Source: Campanula takesimana
Lineage: Eukaryota; Streptophyta; Magnoliopsida; Asterales; Campanulaceae
Direction of reading: 5' to 3'
Assembly: GCA_026119855.1 (NCBI GenBank)
Contig: JAOWBW010001474.1
Location: forward strand, 1-64,000
DNA: 64,000 nucleotides
Numbering within the stretch: position 1 is the stretch's first letter; the number at the start of each line of letters is the position of its first letter. This document shows, in pieces, positions 56,699-64,000 of the stretch. Under the pieces are notes generated by a model that saw only the letters and a list, made by a program, of their open reading frames with translations, had not been told where the DNA came from and searched no databases. Position numbers and translations under genes: made by a program.

Positions 56699-57303
56699 TG
56701 TTAGGATTTTAAGGTCCCAAACACAATTGCTTAATTGATAAAGATGAAAGCGCAAAATAACAAAATAGCAAGAGCGGAACAAAATTGAAAAATAGATGAA
56801 CACAAGAGATTTTACGTGGTTCACCAACATGGCTACATCCACAGGCGACGGAGAATCAATTCACTATAATCAAGAAGAGTACAAGGAGAATCAAGGTGAA
56901 AACCTTTCACACATTCTCACAATCTCTCACAATAGTGAATAACCTAGTTTTTCTATCAATCTCTCTCTTTACAAGGCTTACAAGTCATGGTTAAAGGTCT
57001 GGAGGCTTGCCTATATTTATACACGAAATATAGACCCAACCCTAGAAGAAAAGGAATCCAAATCACAGTTAAAAACAGTTTCCTTTTTGAATCAGGATTT
57101 CAGCCCCGACAAGGACCGGGCGCCCGCCCTCTTTCACCCAGGTGGTCGCCCACCCATACAGTGTTGATTCTGGTACAAAACCAGCCCAAACGGGCGGCCG
57201 CCTGGTACCTTTTGAGCGGTCGCCTGCCTATGCTGTCTGCCTTCTTCTTCTTCTGTTTGCAAGACCGATCCAACCAAGTTCCAATTGAGAGTCACACTCA
57301 ACA
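56699..57303 (-). repeat. 5' LTR of the Tork-like element
   Basis: 605 bp, partner of 53231-53835. Confidence 0.92.
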
Positions 57304-58453
57304 ACCCAAAATTTTGGGATCGCATAGACCAGTATACCCACAGCTATGTAAACTTTTATGACCATTATACCTTTATTTTGAACCAATTACACCTGCCAAA
57401 TTTAAACCACCCCAATTTGTGTATCACAGTCACTTGTGGTACATAAAAGTGGTATCGAGGATCTAATCTCCTCGAATGGCACCACCACACTCCGCCTCCT
57501 CCATTACTCCTCCAACAAACCCCCCCCCCCCCATTTTTCTCATCTTTATTCAACCCCAATTCTATAGATGCTGAAACGTCACCCCTAGAACCCAACCCAC
57601 ACAAATCTAACATGAAACTCTACCCCATAAATCCACCATGAAACCCAACCCCAACAAATCCTACATGAAACCTAACCTCCACAAATCCACCATGAAACCC
57701 GACCCATGAAACCCACCTTGAAATATAACCCCATATCAAGTTTTCTCAAATCTTACCTTCACAACCGCCTTTAAACCCTCAATTTTCAACCGTAGGAAGA
57801 TGTAGAGGGGGTGTTGCCTTCGTCATTGACGTTGACTCAACGGCGAATAGAGGCAGATGGATTAGGCCGACGAAACTTGTTTAAATTTTGAGGAGGTGGT
57901 GTTTTGCTAGGTTTATACTGTGAAGGTTGGTTAGCTATTGATTTGATTTTGTTGTTAAATTTGTTTCTGAGGTGGGTTTTCACAGTTGGTGGTTTGGGGT
58001 GGAGGTTATGGCCGGTTTAGGTGGTGTATGAGAGGCTATGGAGGGCGGTGGGGGAGGGCTATGGAGGGGGCGATATGAGTGGGCTATGGAAGAGGGGAAC
58101 CAGAGGGGTGGAGTGATCCATTTCATTGAAGTTTTCTTTTGGGGTGGTGTAGGGTGGGGTTGGGGTTGAGGTCGATGGAAAATGGGTGAGTTTTTTGTTT
58201 TGTTTATATTTTGTTAACTCAAACCATGGATCAGTTAAGTAGTTAAGGCATGTTAATCAAGCGATGATATGTGACCAATACCCGGTAAATAATTGACAGC
58301 TCCGTGGAGTGAGGACAGTGCACAAATTGGGTAGTTGGGCTTGGGTGAGGACATGGCCAAAAAAAAAAAAAAAAAAAAAAAACCATCAATGACCACAATT
58401 GAAAAACAGGTGTTCCTAAAATGACATAATATCACTACAATTTTTCTTTCATA
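57304..58453 (+). other. Intron 2 sequence right of the copia element
   Basis: No gene. Low-complexity C-run near 57522-57534, and GGTGG-rich and A-run stretches. Most of it would belong to the possible TIR element. Confidence 0.5.
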
Positions 58454-58632
58454 CTCCCTCCGTCCCAAAATGATCTTCGCGTTTGACTATTCAAACTTTT
58501 TAAGAATATAAGCACTTGCTTCACTAGCCATACTTTGTTTAGGCACTTTTAAGCTTAAATTGTGAAAATGTGAAGAACTTTTTGGGACAACGAGAAATGG
58601 CAAATGAGAAGATCATTTTGGGACGGAGGGAG
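58454..58632. mobile_element. Stowaway-type MITE
   Basis: Terminal inverted repeats CTCCCTCCGTCCCAAAATGA and its complement, flanked by TA on both sides, 179 bp. Confidence 0.88.
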
Positions 58633-59369
58633 TATTAAACATAAACCCGTTTCTTATGGGGTATAGTGATGCTTTACATCATTTGGTTCTTTTTCTCCAT
58701 CTCTATACCTTCCGGATTTTCTGAAAAGATGAACCATTGCATATCGCATGAGATTTCTCGTCGTGTTTGTTCACGTCGCCTTCTTCCCTTCTCTTTTATT
58801 TTTTGTTTCGCTTTAAATGGTTAGATGGTCACCTGTAATCTTATGCTGTATATTTTCATCAACTGTTAGTCTTTACTCTATTAATTGGTCAATACTAATA
58901 TAATTTACTTTATTTTTCATTTCAAGGTTTAAGTTAAGTTAGCTATCATCTTGTACTCCCTTATTTTTGATTAGAAATTGCATTTTTTTTTTTCAAATCA
59001 TATGTTAAGGGATGTTGTGAAATACATGAATTGGTATAATAACGAAAAATCTTGAGCACATGAAAGGTGCTACTGCTACATCTGATATGGATGTTAAAGT
59101 TGAAAGGTAATGGGGATTGAAGACATTATTTTTGCAAAGTGATTGTTATTGGAACATCCAGTACTGAACCCTTGACATGGATACAGAGGGAGAATTTCAT
59201 TCTTGGTCATATAGTTTTGGAAAAAACTTCAAAACTAGGTACGATGCCAAATGTATGTGTTGTTGCATATTTATACTTTGGCATATGCGTAAGTGGATAA
59301 CTGTATTTGGAGCAATTATTAAATGAGAAGTCTCTCTTTAATTGGTTAATACCTGCATACCAGTCCCGG

Positions 59370-59607
59370 CTCCCGCCGTCTCAAAGTGAATGTCCAATTT
59401 TAGCTTTGACTGATATTTCAAAAAGTCGGGATTCATGCATTTTTCGTAAATATAAGTACATAGAAACCGTTAATGATTGAACCATATTGCATCATGAGTG
59501 TATGTGAATTAAAACTTGTTTGATTTAGTAAATTTTCCATAAAAAATAGACATTCAATTTGGGAAAAAAAATTGGAAAATTAGATATTCATTTTGGGACG
59601 GAGTGAG
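59370..59607. mobile_element. Degenerate Stowaway-type MITE
   Basis: Ends CTCCCGCCGTCTCAAAGTGA and TTTTGGGACGGAGTGAG are imperfect inverted repeats, 238 bp. TA is kept only on the right. Confidence 0.7.
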
Positions 59608-59648
59608 TAGTTTTTAACATTATTGTCTTGATATTTATATATCTGCAG

Positions 59649-59772
59649 ATGTGGCCATGAGTTTTGCTATACCTGTGGAGCCGAGTGGACAGACAAGAAC
59701 GCAACCTGCACGTGTCCAATCTGGGATGAGCCCAATATTGTATATACAGAAGGGGATGGGCGTCGTCAGTGA
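59649..59772 (+). CDS. RBR gene exon 3: end of RING2 and stop
   Basis: It follows CTGCAG, restores the split Arg codon and reads CGHEFCYTCGAEWTDKNATC then a short acidic tail (WDEPNIVYTEGDGRRQ) to TGA 59770-59772. It supplies the last zinc ligands of RING2. Similarity to other plant RBR proteins of this subgroup extends to the WDE motif. Confidence 0.92.
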
Positions 59773-61464
59773 AGAGAATGACAATTGGTAGTCATCTTTT
59801 GAGAGAAGAAGCGAGCGCTAAGCTTTCGTTCTCATGGGTATATTTTGACAAAGTGTAGTCATGGTTTTTTGCCCCATGGTTGGGAGAAACTATATTACTC
59901 CATCTTTTGGTCTAAACTGACATCTGCAAGTCTGTCCCACTGTTAATAGGAACGTTAATTATGTTAACTGCATTGAATCGTTGATTTTGGTTCAGGTAGT
60001 ACCACCCTTCCCCACCCGTCCCCAAATTCATTATGTTTACCCTCTTGTTCGGATTGAGATCTGTTTGGGAACAATCTCAACTCCAAGCTTTGGAAATGGA
60101 GTTGGGAAGAGCAATATGAAGTTTACTGAATTCATTTTGTTCTTGTTATTCCAAATCCAAGGACTAGTTCTGGAGTTGAAAAACATATCCTGAATGAATT
60201 TTGTGAATAGATGTTTATCTTTTATTTGAATTGAGATTAGTTTAGTGTGCTTATGACTGAGTGTTACAGTTTGATGGAGTCATTAAGAGTGTGATGATCG
60301 TTAATTCTTGAAATTCATAATCATCGTATTTCAAATATTTAACTAATCATGATGTCAAATGCGAACGGAAGTAACGTATAGGGGTATGTGTGTGTTCCAT
60401 GTCAAATGACATGTTGAAATGAAATGTGAAATTGACGTGTTAAATGTGAACCTAAAATAATGTGTCATGTTAGGGGTTAGGGTTTAAAGAGGATATAAAG
60501 AGAGATGAGAAAATATTGTGAACATGAAATGGTGTATAATTAGTATTTGTTGTTTTAAGATTTCGACAATTCAAATAAGTATTGAGATGTTTGTACATGC
60601 TTGAATGAGTGGTATGTGGGACACTTTACATGTGTAAATTGTTCTTTAGTTGAATTTGATGATTTTTGAGATGGCTATGTGAGAAAAAATTTGAATTATA
60701 TAGATTTTGCATGAAGTTTTAATAAAGTAAGTGAAAGTTTAGGAAAGTATTGACTTTGGGTTGACTTTTGTTTACCAAGAGTTGACTTGGTTTAAATTAT
60801 AATTTAGTCATTATTTTGAAACAAAAAAAAAAGTGACTAGTGACATTTAACACTATATTAAATTATTATGATAAAGGCATGACCCTCATTTCTATTTAAG
60901 TAATTCGGAAGGAAGAGATTACAATGAAATGCACTTTAATTATCCTTATGTTTTTTTCTATTTTATGCGACCACCAATACTTTTTATAATTAAATTTAAA
61001 CGTAAATTACAATTTGATAACATGAGTTTTACGCAATGCTTTAATTGATTTTTAAATTTGTATTTTGATTATTTGCTTACTTGTATTTTAAAAATTTTAG
61101 TGTATAAACTAACAAAACATTTTTTTTTAATGGTCAACAAAATACGTGCCATTCACATGACATTCATTTTATGGGAAAAATTGCCATTTTGCATGTTTAT
61201 TTAACGAAGACTACTGAATGTGACAAAATAATTTCAAGATTGCTCCAATGTATGAAAAAACTTGGGAGATTTATAACCCACCGGTTTACTTGATTTACGG
61301 AGCAAGGAGAAGTGTCTCCCTAACAACACCATCATCATACCCGTCCAACAATAATACTACCATCACACCACTACCAAGTACCAACACAGCCTCCACTTAC
61401 AACCCATCTTTACTGCCGCCACCGTCCACCACCACCCACCTACCAACCAAGCTGGGTCGTTCTA
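59773..61464 (+). other. RBR 3' UTR and AT-rich intergenic sequence
   Basis: The first few hundred bases probably hold the 3' UTR. No ORF with recognisable content. TTGAC-rich stretch near 60750-60790. Confidence 0.5.
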
Positions 61465-61992
61465 CTCTCTTCGTCTCAAAATAGATGTCGTTTTGGAGTG
61501 TTTCACACATATTAATGAATGTCATTAATGCATGTGAACAGTGGCGAAGCCAGAATTTTCCGAAAAGGGGGTCAAGGTTGCTTGGGGATAAGTATTATTG
61601 TTGAGGTTTACAAATTTAGTATACAAGGGGGTCGAATAGTGTAATTTTTTCTCAAATTTAAGGGGGTCAAAATGAATAAATTCATCATTTTTTTTTTGTA
61701 GTAAATGTCATTTTCTAAAATTTTGAAGGTATTAAAATTGACACATTTCAAAATTCAAGGGGGTCCCCTTCCCTTTGCCCTAGCCCCGCCACTGCATGTG
61801 AAGAAGTCTCAAATACCCCTAAAGTAATTCAACTACCTAGGTAATTAAATGGTTAGGTAAGAGATAGTTCAATATCATTATTAAGGTTATAATTGGTATA
61901 GAAAAACAACAAACACTTTGAAAATAGTGAAACCACAAGTATTTTAAGACAAAAATTAACTCTCAAATACATCTATTTTGAGACGGATGGAG
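61465..61992. mobile_element. Stowaway-like MITE carrying a nested hAT-like MITE
   Basis: Ends CTCTCTTCGTCTCAAAATAG and CTATTTTGAGACGGATGGAG are imperfect inverted repeats with flanking TA. Without the nested element it is about 264 bp. Confidence 0.75.
61539..61794. mobile_element. hAT-like MITE with 8-bp target duplication
   Basis: Starts CAGTGGCGAAGCCAG and ends TAGCCCCGCCACTG. The flanking duplication CATGTGAA (61531-61538 and 61795-61802) is exact. 256 bp. Confidence 0.88.
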
Positions 61993-62645
61993 TAGTTCAT
62001 AACATACATCTTACAAAATCAACTTAATTTTGCATACAAAAAGAGAAAGCACAAATAAAATGCAACAAAAGCAAAAATAAATTGATCTCAAATCCGAAGA
62101 AAAACGAGGTGACTGAGGTGTATAATCAATCGTGAGAGACCAATGAATGAACTGATGGATTTTTATGTGAATTTGTGTTTGGTTAAAAGCAAAAGGTGAA
62201 CAAAATAAAGAAAAAAGAAACCCTTGATTAGATGAATGGTGACAGAATATTGGTAAAGTAGAAAAGGAGTGATCAAATTTGGGAATGCAGTGCATCTAGA
62301 TGGAGATTTTGTGCAAATCTATAGTTACATTTCAGAATAAAAACTAATACATTTAAGAAAGAAATGTTACATATCAGAATGTAAACTAAGTTACATTAAT
62401 TTATTATAAAATGTAAAAGTAGTTTTGCAGTAAATCTTATTTTATACTTAATCTTATTTTCTGCAATATTATGGTTATATTTAGAACAAAAACTGTTACA
62501 TTTCAGAAATGAAAAAAAGTGTTACATTCATTTATTAAAAGTGTTACATTTTTTTTACGAGGGAAAAATGGCGGGAAAAAAGTTGGAGGGTAAAAAAATA
62601 TTTTCTTTGGCGGGTGGTCGGCTCGTGGAGGATCCGTCTCACAGC
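61993..62645. other. AT-rich intergenic stretch with GTTACATTT motifs
   Basis: Several GTTACATTTCAGAA-like words between 62320 and 62550. No gene seen. Confidence 0.4.
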
Positions 62646-63535
62646 TAGACATGGCCAAAAACGGGTACGGGACGGGTTACACGGGTACGGGTCTCAATAT
62701 GAAGGACCCAGAACCGAACCGTGTATAATACGGGTGCGGGTACGGTTCAGCCACAGGTCAAGCGGGTACGGGTCCACGGGTCTGCCCCCCCCCCCCTTTT
62801 TTTTCCTTTTTTTTTTAAAAAAAAATTTAACCGGTAAATTTTTAACAGATTTCGTTTAAAATCCAATTGAATCTGTTCAAAAATTAATTGTCTGCTCCTT
62901 TTTCTTTTCTTTTTTCCCCCTTTTTGATAACAACGAATATTAACAAAATATGTTAGAATATGTTTAAGATTAATAAAAATTACATAATATGTTTAAAAAT
63001 CTATCATTTTTATTAGATTATTTTAGAAATTAACAAATTATATTGGAAAACTAAAAAATAAATTACAATTTACGGATTGATTGGGTCTGCTCTTTGCCTA
63101 TGGGCGTCTGGCTTCATGGCTGGGGTGGTGCCCGCTTGGATGGCGACTGGACAGGTCACAGGCAGGCTGACCTGATGCATCCTTTGCCGCCTTGCACTTT
63201 GCAGACTGGGCCTTGGCTTTTATGAAGGCTGACCCGACAACATTGACAACACAAGCGGCCTGGTGGACTGGTGGAGGAGTCAGGAGGACTGGGGCGCGGA
63301 TTGCTGCGGATTTTGGCGGTTTAGTCACGGGTTCAAGCGGGTACGGGTTTAGACGTGTCACGGATTGGACTCGCGGGTCGCGATTTCTGGAAGCATGGAC
63401 CCGGAATCGAACTGGCTCATTCACGGTTACGGGTTTGCCGGTTCACGGTTCATCCACGGGTCACGGGTATACTATCTCAATACGGATACGATTGCACGGG
63501 TCGATTCGGGTCCGGTTACAAGTTGACCATGTCTA
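62646..63535. mobile_element. hAT-like element with GGGTACGGGT-rich ends
   Basis: Ends TAGACATGGCCAA and TTGACCATGTCTA are inverted repeats with one mismatch. Flanks CTCACAGC/CTCACACC are an 8-bp duplication with one change. The ends carry many ACGGGT/ACGGGTACGGGT words. No transposase is seen, 890 bp. Confidence 0.65.
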
Positions 63536-64000
63536 CTCACACCACGATCTCACAGAAGGCCATCCCTCAATTAAATATGATATTTTTGTAATTTTATATT
63601 GTTACATCTATCAATTATATACTCCTTACGATTTTAAATAAATGTGATATTTTAACTTTTTTGTTTAACTTAGTTGAATTTTTGTTAAATTTTTATAATA
63701 TTTTAATATTTTTATGAATTTTTGATATTTTGTATGAAATTCTACATATTTATATTGATGAATTATTAAAAATATTATTGATGATAATTTTGACTTTTTA
63801 AAAAATATGTATTTTTTTTAAGGACTTCAAAATTTCAATTAAAATTCAACCAAATAAAAAATAAATTTACATTTCTCAATCCCTGTCGAATTATGACAAT
63901 TTACCATTTTAGGTGTCTCACTTAAAATACGATAACCCAAAATGAAAATGTTATATTTAGTGGGACCTACTTTCACACTCACTACAACTTTTCACTTATT
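63536..64000. other. AT-rich intergenic sequence
   Basis: No gene or repeat recognised. Confidence 0.5.

Larger units (their letters stand above)
53231..57303 (-). mobile_element. Tork-like Ty1/copia element with large internal deletions
   Basis: LTRs 53231-53835 and 56699-57303 (605 bp each) start TGTTAGGATT and end ACTCAACA on +. They are highly similar but visibly diverged at scattered sites. Minus-strand primer site TGGTATCTAGAGC lies beside the right LTR, and polypurine tract AAGGTGGAGAAT beside the left LTR. Flanks ACCCT/ACCCA look like a 5-bp duplication with one change. Coding order is gag, protease, then collapsed integrase, RT and RNase H. Tork assignment is from the Gag start (EKFDRKVNFSLWQVKMRAIL). 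Confidence 0.92.
53037..58411. mobile_element. Possible TIR DNA element interrupted by the Tork-like copia element
   Basis: ACCTGTTTTTCAAATGTGGTCA at 53037 and its near reverse complement at 58390-58411 (one internal difference) face each other. Without the copia insertion the span is about 1.3 kb. No transposase and no clear target duplication were found, so the class is open. Confidence 0.4.
52627..59648 (+). other. RBR intron 2 (7 kb), filled with transposons
   Basis: GTATCT donor and ATATCTGCAG acceptor. Contents: unassigned AT-rich sequence, a TIR-flanked element (about 53037-58411) into which a copia element (53231-57303) has inserted, and two Stowaway-type MITEs (58454-58632 and 59370-59607). 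Confidence 0.8.
20533..59772 (+). pseudogene. RBR-type E3 ubiquitin-protein ligase gene with RNase H-like domain, split by a 29.5-kb insertion
   Basis: Exons: 1a 20533-20654, 1b 50163-50759, 2 51869-52626, 3 59649-59772. Introns 50760-51868 and 52627-59648 have GT/AG ends and matching phases. Domain order is a Gln/Leu-rich N-terminal piece, a low-complexity Ser/Pro stretch, an RNase H-like domain as in a plant RBR subgroup, RING1, IBR and RING2. RBR ligases take ubiquitin from an E2 onto a RING2 cysteine and then pass it to substrate. Two lesions are visible: the copia array between codons 40 and 41, and loss of one base near 50441 in exon 1b. As read, the full protein cannot be made. Confidence 0.88.

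Noticed and set aside
62646..62800. Interstitial telomere-like repeat
   Set aside because: ACGGGTACGGGT words are not the plant telomere unit TTTAGGG and lie in subterminal parts of a TIR element.
63192..63641. 149-codon ORF
   Set aside because: It falls in the hAT-like element, made of ACGGGT words; no recognisable domain.

Overview
This is nuclear DNA of a flowering plant, probably a eudicot. The evidence is Ty1/copia and Ty3/gypsy LTR retrotransposons of plant lineages, Helitron, Stowaway and hAT miniature elements, an intron-containing RBR-type E3 ubiquitin ligase gene with a plant RNase H-like domain, and AT-rich introns. The species cannot be named from the sequence. No bacterial operons, rRNA or tRNA genes were seen.

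Layout. (1) 1-11542: 3' part of a Sirevirus-type (Maximus/SIRE) copia element on +, with decayed gag and pol, then an apparently separate spliced env-like gene, then the 3' LTR 10124-11542. (2) This element sits inside the integrase of a minus-strand Ty3/gypsy chromovirus (Tekay-like): pol/gag 11543-15113, leader to 17503, 5' LTR 17519-19529. A solo LTR (15439-16712) interrupts its leader. (3) 19574-20335: two head-to-tail non-autonomous Helitrons. (4) 20533-59772: one RBR E3 ligase gene on +. Its first exon is split by a 29.5-kb insertion, 20655-50157.

The insertion is the main observation. It is one minus-strand copia element in a tandem array of seven LTRs and six nearly identical internal regions (LTR-int-LTR-int...). 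There is a single 5-bp target duplication (ATGGC) at the two outer ends and none between units. Every unit lacks gag and the protease active site and carries the same RNase H nonsense codon and frameshift. The array therefore grew from one already defective element, either by unequal LTR recombination or by insertion of a concatemer. The last unit was later hit by a very young 8.8-kb LTR element (40509-49355, TSD GAGGT) that encodes only Gag. This element has strong inverted-repeat structures in its leader and a 3' minisatellite of hairpin-forming units.

The downstream RBR gene (50163-59772) keeps its RNase H-like, RING1, IBR and RING2 parts. It also has a one-base frameshift in exon 1, so it is a pseudogene as read here. 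Its 7-kb second intron holds a Tork-like copia element with in-frame-looking deletions, a TIR element and two Stowaway-type MITEs. 59773-64000 is intergenic, with nested MITEs and a GGGTACGGGT-rich hAT-like element.

Overall, no complete working mobile element and no intact host gene is visible. The window is a layered record: chromovirus then Sirevirus on the left; RBR gene, then copia array, then gag-only element on the right.
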